Shown: positions 1-11,127, numbered from the stretch's first letter. The stretch is 64,000 bases of DNA from Mycolicibacterium phocaicum (GCF_010731115.1 NZ_AP022616.1:558001-622000); one strand, 5' to 3'. Made by a program: numbers and translations. Notes: generated by a model from the letters alone, not told the origin.

Positions 1-173
1 TCGCGGCGGGCCAGCAGCTCCTGGTTCTTCGGGGTCAGGTCGGTGACGACCTTGTCGACACCCGCCCAGAAGCTGTCCGGATCGACCCCGGTGCCGGGGA
101 GAGCCTCGTTGGTGATGAAGTCGTGCAGTACGCGGGCCACCCGCAGATTTCCCACCGTCACACGATCAGTCAT
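1..173 (-). CDS. glcB: Malate synthase G, N-terminal fragment
   Basis: Malate synthase G condenses glyoxylate with acetyl-CoA to malate in the glyoxylate shunt. Only the first 57 codons lie in the window; the gene runs off the left edge. The reverse strand reads [19 protein letters not shown] and continues with [20 protein letters not shown], nearly identical to the start of mycobacterial GlcB as I recall it. The ATG (171-173) is preceded by a strong AGGAGG ribosome site about 8 nt upstream. In M. tuberculosis glcB is Rv1837c, and the genes that follow here keep that order. The recognition is sequence-based and firm despite the short length. Confidence 0.93.
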   Translation of the reverse strand, partial: MTDRVTVGNLRVARVLHDFITNEALPGTGVDPDSFWAGVDKVVTDLTPKNQELLARR

Positions 174-274
174 TTTCTTCTTCCTCCTAAGCAGCCCACA
201 CGGCGACCATCCACTTTACCCGTGGGTAACCGCAGCTCACCGGTGTGTCGGCCAATGAGAACCCGGTCACACCG

Positions 275-1630
275 TCATTGCGGTGCCGAGCCGGGCAAAC
301 CGATGGCCGGGACACCGGGCGTGTGCAGGCGTCCGGCCAGCCACGGCAGGGCCGCCGCGAATACCTCTGCGGCACTGGGGAACGTGTGGTCACCGCCGTG
401 CGGGACCACCGAGCACTCGATACCGGCGGCGCTCACCAACGCGCACATGTAGGTGGCGACGGCGGTGTGGCTTTCCGGATTGTCCGGCGGCTGCACATTC
501 GTCGGCGCGCCGGCCTGTGCGGGTTGATACACCACCGGCCCGTTCTCCGACACCGCGAACCAGCCGGCGACGCCGGTGTACGGGCCGTGCGCCCGCACCA
601 CGGTCGCCGGATCGAAATGGGCGAATGCCGCCGCGTCACCGCCGAACAGCCGCGCGATGGTCTGAGGTTCCGAGCCGGCGTTGGGCCCGACCTGGCCGTC
701 CATGTCGACGAAGGTCTGGAACAGCTCGGGGTGCACGACCGTGGTCATCACCGCGCACGTGCCGCCGGCGGACCAGCCGACGATGCCCCACCGCGACGGG
801 TCCGGGCTTGCCGAGAACGTCGAAGTGACAAACGGCACAACATCTTTGGTGAGATGATCGGCGGCCATACCGCGGGGCCCGTTGACGCATTCGGTGTCGT
901 TGGAGAACTGGCCGCTGGTGTCGACGAAAACCAGGATCGGCGCGTTGCCGCCGTGGGCGGCCGCGAAATCGTCGGCGGTGCGCTGGGCGCCGCCCGCCGT
1001 CGGCCAGTCGGCAGGCCACCCGAACTCGCCGCCCACCATGACCACCGCCGGCAGCTGCGGGGCGTCCTTGGCGAACCAGGCGGGCGGCAGGTAGACCAGC
1101 TCCGGACGGGCACGGAAGCCCGACGCGGTGGTGGGGATCTGCACCGACACGAGGACACCGCGGTCCGGATGTTCGCCGGAGCGGCGCATGTTCAGTGCGG
1201 TCTCCAGGTCGATCTCGCCGCGCAACTCGGCGCCGGTGGCGCGCTGCCACAGGGCCTCGACCGTCGGCAGGTAGCCGGTCCACGTGTTCACCGCCAGGCC
1301 CGCGCACACGGCGCACAGCGGCACCACGGCGACGGCCACCGCCCGGCGCCACCAGTGCAGGCCAGGCCACCCCGCGACGGCCACGACGAGTGCCACCCCG
1401 GTCAGCACGATCCACACCCACAGGGATGTCGGGGCCGGCCCGCCCGCGAGGCCCTGGTCGGAGATGAACCAGCTGCACGCGAGCGCCAGGACGACACCGG
1501 TACCGACGGCCACCGGGAGCCACAGCCGCAGCCAGCGCGGAGACCGCCGCCCGACGGCGACGACGAGCGCCAGCACCGTCACCACCTGGATCAGGGTCGG
1601 CAGCCAGCCGTCGAGCAGGCCGATGTTCAT
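275..1630 (-). CDS. Membrane-anchored alpha/beta hydrolase (esterase family)
   Basis: Predicted 451-residue protein. The first ~125 residues hold about four hydrophobic segments (for example LIQVVTVLALVVAVG and LWVWIVLTGVALVVAVAG). They are followed by an extracytoplasmic esterase domain resembling the esterase-D/antigen-85-like fold. The nucleophile elbow is GWSAGG, with a C-terminal HGGDHTFPSAAE supplying a likely catalytic histidine. Start ATG 1628-1630 overlaps the stop of the upstream lipase gene by 4 nt (ATGA), so the two are probably translationally coupled. Substrate is unknown; mycobacterial relatives act on cell-envelope lipids or esters. An acyltransferase role is an alternative. 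Confidence 0.8.
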   Translation of the reverse strand: MNIGLLDGWLPTLIQVVTVLALVVAVGRRSPRWLRLWLPVAVGTGVVLALACSWFISDQGLAGGPAPTSLWVWIVLTGVALVVAVAGWPGLHWWRRAVAVAVVPLCAVCAGLAVNTWTGYLPTVEALWQRATGAELRGEIDLETALNMRRSGEHPDRGVLVSVQIPTTASGFRARPELVYLPPAWFAKDAPQLPAVVMVGGEFGWPADWPTAGGAQRTADDFAAAHGGNAPILVFVDTSGQFSNDTECVNGPRGMAADHLTKDVVPFVTSTFSASPDPSRWGIVGWSAGGTCAVMTTVVHPELFQTFVDMDGQVGPNAGSEPQTIARLFGGDAAAFAHFDPATVVRAHGPYTGVAGWFAVSENGPVVYQPAQAGAPTNVQPPDNPESHTAVATYMCALVSAAGIECSVVPHGGDHTFPSAAEVFAAALPWLAGRLHTPGVPAIGLPGSAPQ

Positions 1631-2994
1631 TCGGCGTCCCCGAGGTCCGCCGGCGGCGGGGGCGCGGGCTGCTGATGATGCGGCGCCTCGGTCTCGCCCG
1701 CGGTCTGTTCGGCGGTCGAGGTCACCTCTTCGCTGCCCGAGCCCGACTGCTCGGTGTCGGTGTCGTCGGAGTGCGAACTGGCCGTCGACGTCGGTGTGGT
1801 CGACGTCGGGGTCGCGCCGGGGCAGGTGTTCGGCGCGGGCACCCCGTTGAACCGGTCGGTGATCCAGCCCAGCGCGTCGGCTTCGTCGGGCTGGACGTAG
1901 TCGATGACGTCGCCCATGGCGCAGGCTCGTTCGACGGCCGCCGCGGTCTGTTCCGGCGGCACCAGCCCGTCGGGTGCTCCCGGGGTGATCAGCATCGGCG
2001 CGGCGGCCGGCGCCTGCGGCAGCGTCGCCTTGCGCAGATAACCGCGCAACGCATCGGCCGCGGCCGGTGTCGTCGGGCCGAGGTCGTTCGGCCCCAGCGA
2101 ATCCAGTACGCCGGTGCGGTCGGCGACCGCCGGGCCGCGGCAGGCCGACAGCGTGTCCCAGTGGTCGCGGGCGGCGCCGCGGCGGTAGTCCTCGATGGGG
2201 AATCCGGGGTAGGCCTGCGGCATGATCGCGAGGTACTGCTGCAGCATCAGCTGCTGGTCGCGGTTCAGGTTCCCGCCGGCCGACGCGTCGGCCAGCCATT
2301 CCAGCGCCGCGGTCGGGGCCAGCGCGACGGCACCCTGCGGACGGAGGCCGCCGCCGTAGTCGGTGGCCAGCTCGGCGGCCGCCCAGGCCGCCTGTCCGCC
2401 CTGCCCGGTGCCCACCGCGACCCAGTTGGTCGACGCGGCAGAGACCAGTTTGCGCGTCGCCCGCGCCAGGTCGATCAGGTTGAAGCCCTCGGTCGTGGAG
2501 TCCAGATACGGGTGATAGGTCTCGTCGAGGCCGATGCCCTGATAGTCGGTGATCGCCACGAGGTAGCCGGCGCCGACCATGAGCCGCACGGTCGGCAGCA
2601 GGCCCAGCAGGCTCGGCGACGACGACGGCGCGCAGTCGGACTTGATGCCGCTGCCCGGGTTGGCGAGCGCGATGATGCGCCAGCCGCCCTCGGGCGGCTG
2701 GCCCTTCGGCAGGAACACCGAGCCCGTCACCTTCGGGTGACTGTCGTTGATGCCCGACGTGGAGACGTAGGTGATCCGCGCGGAGATGGCGGTCAGCCCG
2801 GCCAGTTCGGGGTCGACGGTCGTCAGCGGCTGCGCGGCGACGAGCGTGCCGGGGCCGGCGCCGCTGTAGTCGCCCGGCAACACCTGACCGCTGCGCTGCG
2901 TGCCGCGCCCGGGCGCCTCGTCGGAGCAGCCGGCGACGGTCAGCACGGCAGCCAGGGCCGCGGCCGCGATGCGCAGCATCCGCCGGGCCGTCAC
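1627..2994 (-). CDS. Secretory lipase-family lipoprotein
   Basis: 455 residues. The N-terminus is a lipoprotein signal: basic TARRM, a hydrophobic run, then the lipobox TVAGC with the cysteine near residue 22. The body resembles secretory lipases (LIP family): ITDYQGIG around residue 155, and a nucleophile region GTGQGGQAA where the usual GxSxG serine is Q, so the catalytic serine needs checking. Catalytic-looking PGAPDGLVPPEQ follows, and the C-terminus is a low-complexity Ser/Thr/Pro/Glu tail. The GTG start at 2994 overlaps the stop of the preceding gene (GTGA) and its own stop overlaps the next start, making a three-gene coupled unit. Likely cell-surface; substrate unknown. Confidence 0.78.
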   Translation of the reverse strand: MTARRMLRIAAAALAAVLTVAGCSDEAPGRGTQRSGQVLPGDYSGAGPGTLVAAQPLTTVDPELAGLTAISARITYVSTSGINDSHPKVTGSVFLPKGQPPEGGWRIIALANPGSGIKSDCAPSSSPSLLGLLPTVRLMVGAGYLVAITDYQGIGLDETYHPYLDSTTEGFNLIDLARATRKLVSAASTNWVAVGTGQGGQAAWAAAELATDYGGGLRPQGAVALAPTAALEWLADASAGGNLNRDQQLMLQQYLAIMPQAYPGFPIEDYRRGAARDHWDTLSACRGPAVADRTGVLDSLGPNDLGPTTPAAADALRGYLRKATLPQAPAAAPMLITPGAPDGLVPPEQTAAAVERACAMGDVIDYVQPDEADALGWITDRFNGVPAPNTCPGATPTSTTPTSTASSHSDDTDTEQSGSGSEEVTSTAEQTAGETEAPHHQQPAPPPPADLGDAE

Positions 2995-3908
2995 AGCAGG
3001 CCGCCGTCGGTGTCGTATTCGAGCAATGTCCGGCACGCGGCCAGTAGCGAGTCCCGCAGCGGCACAGCGAGATTGGCGATGTCCTGCTGACGGCGCACAT
3101 ACTCGGCGCGGCCCGCGGGGTCCTCGATGGCGATGGGCTCGATGCCGTAGTCGCTCAGGTCGTACGGGCTGGCCTGCATGTCGAGGACGCGTGCGTCCGC
3201 CGCGAGGTCAAGGCAATCCATCAACAGATTCGACTCCAGCAAAGGTCCGAGCTTGTAGCTCCATTTGTACAGATCCATGTTCGCGTGCACACAGCCCGGC
3301 TGCTCGGTGGCCGTTTGGGCGTGTCGCGTCAGGGCATCTGCGTTCCGTGGAACAGCGGCGTCGGTGAAGAACCGGAAGGCGTCGAAATGGCTGCACCGCA
3401 ACGGCATCGACTCGACAACGGCATCGGTGTCCGCCGCGCTCAGCCGCAGCGGCACCTGCGCGTGCCGTACCTCGGGAGCGCGGTACACCATGGCCCATTC
3501 GTGCAGGCCGAAACAGTTCAGCCGCGCCGGGCGCGCGGCCGTCGCAGCCAACAGGTCGGCGACGAACCCGACGGTCTCGCGGCGGGTGGCGAGGTACTCG
3601 GGCGTCACCGTCACGGCGTCGCCGCGCCCGCCGTACCCGGCCCGGTCGGCGAATCGCAGCGCGCCGGGGCCGGTCAGCGCTCGGCCGAAACCCGGGTGCC
3701 AGCGTCGCAGCTGCCGGGGTTTGAGGCTGTAGTACGTGAACAGGAAGTCCCACACCGGGTGCGGCTCGCCGGCCCGCATCCGTCGCTCGTGTGGCGCCAG
3801 GAAGGCGTCGACGCGGTCGAGGTAGCGCTGTTCTTGCGGTGCCCAGTCGTCCTCGCCCAGGACCCGAAGTGGCGCGCACACCGTGTCAGACACGGTGGGT
3901 ACCGTCAC
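2991..3908 (-). CDS. Conserved protein annotated as 3-methyladenine DNA glycosylase-like
   Basis: 305 residues, soluble, no signal or membrane segment. Mycobacterial homologues are routinely labelled 3-methyladenine DNA glycosylase, but I see no helix-hairpin-helix or other motif that establishes this. Notable stretches are PHPVWDFLFTYYSLKP, FGLHEWAMVYR and NMDLYKWSYKLGPLLES, rich in aromatic and His residues that could bind a ligand or metal. The GTG start at 3908 overlaps the upstream CBS-domain gene by 23 nt; an internal GTG at 3893 is an equally plausible start, and neither has a clear ribosome site. The gene is coupled to the lipase downstream. Real gene; function open. Confidence 0.72.
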   Translation of the reverse strand: MTVPTVSDTVCAPLRVLGEDDWAPQEQRYLDRVDAFLAPHERRMRAGEPHPVWDFLFTYYSLKPRQLRRWHPGFGRALTGPGALRFADRAGYGGRGDAVTVTPEYLATRRETVGFVADLLAATAARPARLNCFGLHEWAMVYRAPEVRHAQVPLRLSAADTDAVVESMPLRCSHFDAFRFFTDAAVPRNADALTRHAQTATEQPGCVHANMDLYKWSYKLGPLLESNLLMDCLDLAADARVLDMQASPYDLSDYGIEPIAIEDPAGRAEYVRRQQDIANLAVPLRDSLLAACRTLLEYDTDGGLL

Positions 3909-4935
3909 GCACCACGCCGACGAGGTCTTCGACCAGGTCTTCCAGCGCCACCATCGCGGTGACGTAGCCGTCGGTCGTCACCAGCGACAGGTGACTGTTG
4001 TTGCGGCGCAGCCACGACAGCGCGTCGGCCACCGGCAGCGTCGAGGCCACCATGGGCAGCGGGCGCACCATGGACCGGTCGAGCACCGCGTCGTTGTCGT
4101 CCATGCACGGCAGCACGTCCTTGATGTGCAGGTAGCCGAGGTAGGCGCTGTGCCCGTCGGTGACCGGGAACCGGGAGTAGCCGGTCTCGCGCAGTGCCTG
4201 GGCCACCGCACCCACCGTCGGGCCGGTACCGGGCGCGGCGATCGGCACCGCGCGGATGTCCTGCAGCGGTATCGCGACGTCCTTGACCGTCCGGGTCCGG
4301 ATGTCCAGCGCGCGCTTGAGCCGGACGTGTTCCTCGGCGTCGAGCAGCCCCTCCGACAGCGACTCGGTGAGCATCTCGGACAGTTCGACCGACGAGACCG
4401 TGACGTCCAGTTCGTCCTTGGGCTCCACCCCGAGCAGGCGCAGCGTGCTGTTGGCGCACCAGTTGTAGAAGATGACGAACGGCCGGGCGATGCTCATGTA
4501 GACCAGATACGGCGGGATCAGCAGCATCGCGGCCTTCTCGGGCCCGGCGATGGCGATGTTCTTGGGCACCATCTCGCCCAGCAGTACGTGCACTGTCACC
4601 ACGATCGCCAGGGAGACGCCGAACGACACCGTGTGCAGCACCGTGTCGGGCACGCCGACCGCGTCGAAGGGCTCCTCGAGCAGGTGCGCGACGGCCGGTT
4701 CACCGACGCGGCCCAGCAGGATCGAGCAGATGGTGATGCCGAGCTGAGCGCCGGCCAGCATCATCGACAGTCGCTCACCTGCCCGGAGCACGGTGACCGC
4801 GCTGCGCTTGCCCTGTTCGGCCAGCGCCTGCAACCGGTCGCGCCGCGCCGAGATGAGCGCGAACTCGGCGCCCACGAAGAACGCGTTGGCGCCCAGCAGC
4901 ACCATGGTCAGCAGGATGCCGAGGACGTCATTCAT
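3886..4935 (-). CDS. CNNM/hemolysin-family CBS-domain membrane protein (Rv1841c-like)
   Basis: 349 residues. The N-terminal half is the CNNM/DUF21 transmembrane domain ([46 protein letters not shown]). After residue ~210 comes a pair of CBS motifs ([10 protein letters not shown] and [22 protein letters not shown]). Such proteins are implicated in Mg2+/Co2+ transport or efflux, with CBS pairs sensing nucleotides. There is no C-terminal CorC/HlyC transporter-associated domain, unlike the upstream paralogue. The start ATG overlaps the upstream paralogue's end by 8 nt; together they form a tandem pair equivalent to Rv1841c/Rv1842c. Transport substrate is inferred from the family only. Confidence 0.88.
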   Translation of the reverse strand: MNDVLGILLTMVLLGANAFFVGAEFALISARRDRLQALAEQGKRSAVTVLRAGERLSMMLAGAQLGITICSILLGRVGEPAVAHLLEEPFDAVGVPDTVLHTVSFGVSLAIVVTVHVLLGEMVPKNIAIAGPEKAAMLLIPPYLVYMSIARPFVIFYNWCANSTLRLLGVEPKDELDVTVSSVELSEMLTESLSEGLLDAEEHVRLKRALDIRTRTVKDVAIPLQDIRAVPIAAPGTGPTVGAVAQALRETGYSRFPVTDGHSAYLGYLHIKDVLPCMDDNDAVLDRSMVRPLPMVASTLPVADALSWLRRNNSHLSLVTTDGYVTAMVALEDLVEDLVGVVRDGTHRV

Positions 4936-6289
4936 GGTCGGCTCCCGACTCCTCGGCGCCCAGCTCGGTGAGTTCGAGCTGGTCGATGCGCCGGCCGTCC
5001 ATCCGGATCACGGTGGCCTTCCAGTGCACCGGGTCCAGTTCGGGATTGTCCGGGTCGAATTCGGTCAGGACGACGGTGTCGCCGACGTCCGGGATGTGGC
5101 CGAGCTCCTTGAGCACCAGGCCGCCGATGGTCTCGTAGTCGCCTTCGGGCGCGCGGAACGGGGTTTCGGTGTCGACCTCGTCGATGCGCATCAGACCGGA
5201 CACCAGCCAGCCGTCGCGCACCTCGACGACGTCGGGGGTGGCGTCGTCGTGTTCGTCGCGGACGTCGCCGACGATCTCCTCGATGAGGTCCTCGACGGTG
5301 ACCATGCCGGCGGTGCCGCCGTATTCGTCGACCACCAGTGCGGTCTGGACGCCGTTGGCCCGGATCTGGGTCATCACCGCATCACCGTCGAGGGTCGACG
5401 GCACCGTCGGGACGGGCCGGGCCAGCTGCGCCAGCCGGGTGCCGGCCCGCAGCTCGACGGGTATCGCGAAGACCTGTTTGACGTGCACGATGCCGACGGT
5501 CTCGTCGAGGTCGCCGGCGACGATCGGGAAGCGCGAGAACCCGGTGCGGATGGCCGTCTCGATGAGGTCGGCGACGGTGTCGGTGACCTCCAGCGACTCG
5601 ATCATGGACCGCGGCGTCATCAGCTCCTCGGCGGTGCGGCCGCCGAATTGCAGGGAGCGGTCGATCAATTCGGCCGTCTGCGGGTCCAGTGATCCGCTCT
5701 CGGCGGAGTTGCGCACGAGCGCCAGCAGCTCCTGCGCGGACCGCGCCGAGCGGAGTTCCTCGGCGGGCTCGACCCCGAGCCGGCGCAGCACCCAGTTGGC
5801 GGTGCCGTTGGTCAGCTTGATCACGGGGGAGAAGACGAGGGAGAAGAACCACTGCAGCGGCACGGTGGCGCGTGCGGTCGGTACCGGCCGGGCCACGGCG
5901 AGGTTCTTGGGCACCAGTTCGCCGAACACCATCGACACCGACGTGGCGATCAGCAACGCGAGCGTCAGGGCCACCGCGTCGGTGAACTTCTCGGGCAGTC
6001 CGACGGCGCGCAGCGGACCGTGCAGCAGCCGCGCCACCACGGGCTCGGCGAGATAACCGGTGATCAGCGTCGTGATCGAGATGCCGATCTGGGCACCCGA
6101 CAACTGGAAGGACAGGTTGCGGTGCGCGGTGCGGACGATGCCGTCGCGGCGCCCGCCGTCGCGGGCGTTGGCCTCGACGGTGCTGCGCTCGAGCGCGGTC
6201 AGGGAGAACTCGGCGGCGACGAAGATCGCCGTCCCGAGGGTCAGCAGGATGAACGCGGCCAGGCTCGCGATGGTCAGCGCGGTGGTCAC
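4928..6289 (-). CDS. CNNM/hemolysin-family protein with CBS pair and CorC domain (Rv1842c-like)
   Basis: 453 residues. It has an N-terminal DUF21 membrane domain (residues ~1-190, including [18 protein letters not shown] and [13 protein letters not shown]). The CBS pair at ~210-335 includes [20 protein letters not shown] and [19 protein letters not shown]. The C-terminal CorC_HlyC domain contains [18 protein letters not shown]. Family members are proposed Mg2+/Co2+ or cyclic-nucleotide-responsive transporters. The start is GTG (6287-6289) in a C-rich context without a strong ribosome site. It is the first gene of a minus-strand cluster running to the hydrolases and shares 8 nt with its paralogue. 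Tandem retention of two paralogues suggests a heteromeric complex (inference). Confidence 0.88.
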   Translation of the reverse strand: MTTALTIASLAAFILLTLGTAIFVAAEFSLTALERSTVEANARDGGRRDGIVRTAHRNLSFQLSGAQIGISITTLITGYLAEPVVARLLHGPLRAVGLPEKFTDAVALTLALLIATSVSMVFGELVPKNLAVARPVPTARATVPLQWFFSLVFSPVIKLTNGTANWVLRRLGVEPAEELRSARSAQELLALVRNSAESGSLDPQTAELIDRSLQFGGRTAEELMTPRSMIESLEVTDTVADLIETAIRTGFSRFPIVAGDLDETVGIVHVKQVFAIPVELRAGTRLAQLARPVPTVPSTLDGDAVMTQIRANGVQTALVVDEYGGTAGMVTVEDLIEEIVGDVRDEHDDATPDVVEVRDGWLVSGLMRIDEVDTETPFRAPEGDYETIGGLVLKELGHIPDVGDTVVLTEFDPDNPELDPVHWKATVIRMDGRRIDQLELTELGAEESGADHE

Positions 6290-6545
6290 CGTGCACCACC
6301 GCTCGGGGCGCCGGGCTGACGGCCCGGCCGGCTACTGGGAGGTTCGGAGTCGATAGACTCGGGACCCGGCTCGGGGAGTGCCTGATCGGCCTGGCACGCT
6401 CCCGCCTGGCTCGGGACGGTCAACGCCCCAACGGGTGCCTGCGGCACGTGCTCCCTTTCGCTGAATCGGTATCGACGGCCGACCGACGCCTGCTGCGTTC
6501 GGCGGCCGTAGGCCAATGGTAGCTGGTCGGCCCTTTCGGACCTGC
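6290..6545. other. Intergenic region between guaB1 and the CBS-protein gene
   Basis: 256 nt with no convincing gene. Arms GGCCGACC (6477-6484) and GGTCGGCC (6525-6532) enclose GC-rich sequence that can itself pair. This is a compound structure lying just downstream of the guaB1 stop and could act as its terminator, though no T-tract is present. The rest presumably carries the promoter of the minus-strand CBS cluster; a possible -10 element (TCTATC on the minus strand, near 6351) can be seen but is weak. Confidence 0.45.
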
Positions 6546-7991
<1,446 letters not shown>

Positions 7992-9458
7992 CTAGGCCTC
8001 GACCTCGGTACGGTCGCCGCTCCAGAGGGTGTGGAACTTCTTGCCCTCGGGCGCGTCGGTGCGGCCGTAGGTGTGGGCGCCGAAGAAGTCGCGCAGGCCC
8101 TGCGTCAGCGCGGCGGGCAGCCGTTCGGTGCGCAGCGCGTCGTAGTACGACAGCGACGACGCGAAGCCCGGGACCGGGATGCCCAGCTCGGTGGCCGTCA
8201 CGACGACGCGGCGCCAGCTGTCGATGCCCGACTCGACCGCGCTGCGGAAGTACGGCGCCGCCAGCAGGGTGGCGAGTTCCGGTTCGGCGTCGAACGCGTC
8301 CTTGATCCGGTTCAGGAACTTGGCGCGGATGATGCAGCCGCCACGCCAGATGGTGGCCAGGTCGCCGGGCTTGACGTTCCAGCCGTATTCGGCGCTGCCG
8401 GCCTCGATCTGGTTGAAGCCCTGCGCATACGCGACGATCTTGGAGGCGTACAGCGCCTGCCGCACGTCCTCGATGAATTTCGTGGCGTCGCTGGGCTTTT
8501 CGCCGAGGTGGCCCGAGGCCAGGCCGACCGTCGCGCGCCGCTGCGGCACCGAGCCCGACAGGGCGCGGGCGAAAACGGCCTCGGCGATGCCGGTGATGGG
8601 GATGCCGAGGTCCAGCGCCGACTTGACGGTCCAGCGGCCGGTGCCCTTCTGCTCGGCCTCGTCGACGATGACGTCGACCAGCGGCTTGCCGGTCTTGGCG
8701 TCGACCTGCTTGAGCACCTCGGCGGTGATCTCGATCAGGTAGCTGTCCAGGTCGCCCTTGTTCCACTCGGCGAACACGTCGGCGATCTCGCCGGCCGCCA
8801 TGCCGAGGCCGTCGCGCAGCAGCTGGTAGGCCTCGCCGATGAGCTGCATGTCGGAGTACTCGATGCCGTTGTGCACCATCTTGACGAAGTGGCCGGCGCC
8901 GTCGGGACCGATGTGCGTGCAGCACGGGACGCCGTCGACGTGCGCGGAGATCTCTTCGAGCAGCGGCCCGAGCGAGACGTACGACTCGGCGGGCCCGCCC
9001 GGCATGATCGACGGGCCGTTGAGTGCGCCCTCCTCGCCACCGGAGATGCCTGCGCCGACGAAGTGCAGGCCGCGCTCGCGGATGGCCTTTTCGCGGCGGA
9101 TGGTGTCGGTGTACAGCGCATTGCCACCGTCGATGATGATGTCGCCGGGCTCCATGGCGTCGGCGAGCTCGTTGATGACGGCGTCGGTCGGGTCGCCGGC
9201 CTTGACCATGATGATCACGCGGCGCGGCTTCTCGAGCGCGTCGAGGAACTCGGCGATGGTCTCGCTGCGGACGAACTTGCCCTCCGCGCCGTGCTCGGCC
9301 AGCAGCGCGTCGGTCTTGGCGACGGAGCGGTTGTGCAGCGCGACGGTGTAGCCGTGGCGGGCGAAGTTACGGGCGAGATTGGAGCCCATGACGGCCAGGC
9401 CGGTGACCCCGATCTGGGCGGTAGCGGTGGTTGATTCCGGGTTTCCCGACGAGCTCAC
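7992..9458 (-). CDS. gnd: 6-phosphogluconate dehydrogenase (NADP-dependent, decarboxylating)
   Basis: 488 residues. It oxidises 6-phosphogluconate to ribulose-5-phosphate and CO2 in the oxidative pentose phosphate pathway, in the cytosol. The N-terminal Rossmann motif is IGVTGLAVMGSNLARN. The family signature GGNALYTDTIRRE and the catalytic region GISGGEEGALNGPSIMPGG with HFVKMVHNGIEY are intact, with an all-alpha C-terminal domain. I chose the GTG at 9456-9458 because an AAAGGG ribosome site lies 8 nt upstream and the protein then matches the usual ~485 residues. Equivalent of Rv1844c (gnd1). Tight linkage to guaB1 couples ribose-phosphate supply to purine salvage (inference). Confidence 0.95.
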   Translation of the reverse strand: MSSSGNPESTTATAQIGVTGLAVMGSNLARNFARHGYTVALHNRSVAKTDALLAEHGAEGKFVRSETIAEFLDALEKPRRVIIMVKAGDPTDAVINELADAMEPGDIIIDGGNALYTDTIRREKAIRERGLHFVGAGISGGEEGALNGPSIMPGGPAESYVSLGPLLEEISAHVDGVPCCTHIGPDGAGHFVKMVHNGIEYSDMQLIGEAYQLLRDGLGMAAGEIADVFAEWNKGDLDSYLIEITAEVLKQVDAKTGKPLVDVIVDEAEQKGTGRWTVKSALDLGIPITGIAEAVFARALSGSVPQRRATVGLASGHLGEKPSDATKFIEDVRQALYASKIVAYAQGFNQIEAGSAEYGWNVKPGDLATIWRGGCIIRAKFLNRIKDAFDAEPELATLLAAPYFRSAVESGIDSWRRVVVTATELGIPVPGFASSLSYYDALRTERLPAALTQGLRDFFGAHTYGRTDAPEGKKFHTLWSGDRTEVEA

Positions 9459-9562
9459 GGCTGGCCCTTTCGTTGTTTGGTTGTGGCGCACAGCATTTCG
9501 GACCGGCCGGGGCCGGCGCGGCGTCATCCGCCACCGAAGGGAGATGCTGCCAGTCGCAAAGT

Positions 9563-10519
9563 CTACGAGAAGAACAACCGGTGCAATTCAGTGAGCCAGG
9601 GCACTGCCACGGCGACGGTCGGTACGACCAGGACGGCGGCGGCCGCCAGGTACGCGGCGGCGGCCACCCACGAGCTGTTGGGTTCGCCGGCCAGGCGCTG
9701 CACCCGCAGGACGGTGGTCGGCCCGCCGGCGGCGAGGGCGCCCTTGGGCGCCCGCCCGGACGCGCAGGCCACGAGGGCGCGGGCCAGCGGCGTGGGGCCG
9801 GTGGCCCGGACGGCGGCGTCGTCGGCGAGCAGTTCGATGAGGAAGCGGACCGCGTCGAGGGCGCTGGCGCTCCGGACGAAGCGGGGGAAGGCGGCGTGCA
9901 CGGCGATGAACATCTCGAGCACCAGGTCGTGTCGGGCGCGCAGGTGTGCGTGTTCGTGGCTGAGGATGGCGGCGATCTCGCTGTCATCGAGGTGCTTGAG
10001 CGCACCTTCACTGAGCACGACGCGGCTGCGGACGCCGGGCAGGCAGTAGGCGAGGGGCTGCTGGACGTCGAGGATGCGCAGGCCGTGGCCGATCAGATGC
10101 CGGGCCTGGGGTGCGGGTGCGGTGTCCCGCGAACAGTCGAGGAGGTCGACGATCATCCGGTGGTGGGCGCGCCGCCGCCGGGTCGCGATGGCGACCTGGA
10201 CGAAGGCGATGGCCAGGCGCGCGCCGACGACGAGGGTCAGCGCGAAGACCGCGACGTGCGTGATCCACAGCGGCCAGCCCATGACGCTGATCTCGCTGGT
10301 CGCGGTGGTTGTCGGCTTGCCGTCTGGGCCGGGCGCGAAGAGCCTGCTCGCGACGGCGATACCGGCGCTGAACGCGGACAACACCGCGGCGATGGCGATG
10401 GATTGCCACAACACGATCGCGGCCCGGGGGGCCCGCTGTGGCCACGAAGCGCGTGCCAGCAAGTCGGGGACCGGCCCGACCAGCATCAGCGCTACGAAGG
10501 AGAAGGCCAGAGCGGACAC
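9563..10519 (-). CDS. M56-family membrane metallopeptidase (BlaR1/MecR1-like)
   Basis: 318 residues, with four to five hydrophobic segments (LAFSFVALMLVGPVPDLL, AIAAVLSAFSAGIAVA, THVAVFALTLVVGARLA, plus a C-terminal one near 280). Between the third and last segments sits the zinc motif SHEHAHLRARHD (HExxH). It lacks the extracellular beta-lactam-sensor domain of true BlaR1, as in M. tuberculosis Rv1845c (BlaR/BlaC regulator). It probably cleaves or inactivates the adjacent BlaI repressor in response to envelope or respiratory stress. Lies 14 nt after the blaI stop on the same strand, so co-transcribed with it. Confidence 0.88.
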   Translation of the reverse strand: MSALAFSFVALMLVGPVPDLLARASWPQRAPRAAIVLWQSIAIAAVLSAFSAGIAVASRLFAPGPDGKPTTTATSEISVMGWPLWITHVAVFALTLVVGARLAIAFVQVAIATRRRRAHHRMIVDLLDCSRDTAPAPQARHLIGHGLRILDVQQPLAYCLPGVRSRVVLSEGALKHLDDSEIAAILSHEHAHLRARHDLVLEMFIAVHAAFPRFVRSASALDAVRFLIELLADDAAVRATGPTPLARALVACASGRAPKGALAAGGPTTVLRVQRLAGEPNSSWVAAAAYLAAAAVLVVPTVAVAVPWLTELHRLFFS

Positions 10520-10533
10520 GCGCTTAGTGTCTC

Positions 10534-10950
10534 TCAGGCGGTGCCGGAATTGCCAGTCGCCGGTGGGATTCGGTGCTTGGCTTCCAACTCATCGAGGGCG
10601 CGCCGGAGCGCGTCGGCCTCGTCGACGCCGACGCGTTCGACGAAATGCACCAGCGCCGCGACGCGGCTGCCGGAGTCCGCGGCCTGGTCGAGGGCGTCGA
10701 CCATCAGCCCGGCGACCAGCTCGTCGCGGCCGTGGGTAGGTGCGTAGCGGTGCGCGCGGTCGTCACGATGCTGGACGACCAGATTCTTCTTCGCCAGGCG
10801 CTGCAGCACCGTCATGATCGTGGTGTAGGCCAGGTCCCGGCGCTCCGCGAGGGCTTCATGCACCTGACGCACGGTCTGTGGCTCACGCGAGGACCACAGG
10901 TGGTCCATCGCCTCGCGCTCAAGCTCGCCCAGTCGCGTCAATTTCGCCAT
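10534..10950 (-). CDS. blaI: BlaI/MecI/CopY-family transcriptional repressor
   Basis: 138 residues. The N-terminal winged helix (GELEREAMDHLWSSREPQ, AYTTIMTVLQRLAKKNLV) is followed by the typical dimerisation helix region and a short acidic C-terminus. Equivalent of M. tuberculosis Rv1846c BlaI, which represses blaC and its own operon and is released by beta-lactam exposure. ATG at 10948-10950. An inverted repeat 35-62 nt upstream is a candidate autoregulatory operator. It is followed by the M56 peptidase gene, forming the sensor-repressor pair. Confidence 0.9.
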   Translation of the reverse strand: MAKLTRLGELEREAMDHLWSSREPQTVRQVHEALAERRDLAYTTIMTVLQRLAKKNLVVQHRDDRAHRYAPTHGRDELVAGLMVDALDQAADSGSRVAALVHFVERVGVDEADALRRALDELEAKHRIPPATGNSGTA

Positions 10951-10984
10951 GTCCTATTTCACTCTTTCGGCAGTGTTTCCAGGG

Positions 10985-11012
10985 TACTACGCATTTACTA
11001 CCGTGCGTCGTA
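10985..11012. promoter_or_regulatory. Candidate BlaI operator (inverted repeat)
   Basis: Arms TACTACGCA (10985-10993) and TGCGTCGTA (11004-11012) are complementary at 8 of 9 positions around a 10-nt spacer that contains another TACTAC. TACTAC/GTAGTA half-sites are what I recall for mycobacterial BlaI operators. It lies upstream of blaI on the minus strand. Binding is inferred. Confidence 0.5.
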
Positions 11013-11029
11013 TCCATTTCGGATGTTCT

Positions 11030-11056
11030 CCCCAACGCCCCGGCGGAGCGTTGGGG
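11030..11056. other. GC-rich hairpin upstream of the FhuF-like gene
   Basis: Perfect 9-bp arms CCCCAACGC (11030-11038) and GCGTTGGGG (11048-11056) with a 9-nt loop, followed by TTCCC. It sits between two divergent promoters, so it may insulate them or be part of a leader. No function can be assigned. Confidence 0.45.
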
Positions 11057-11127
11057 TTCCCGGTCAGGGCCATTTTTCGGCCACTTGTGAGTCCCGTCAC
11101 AGCGGTTTACATCTCGCGGGTCGTCAC

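Noticed and set aside
275..3100. One continuous 941-codon minus-strand frame
   Set aside because: Only the first-listed 451 codons (275-1630) encode a protein; the upstream extension is the off-frame shadow of the lipase gene.
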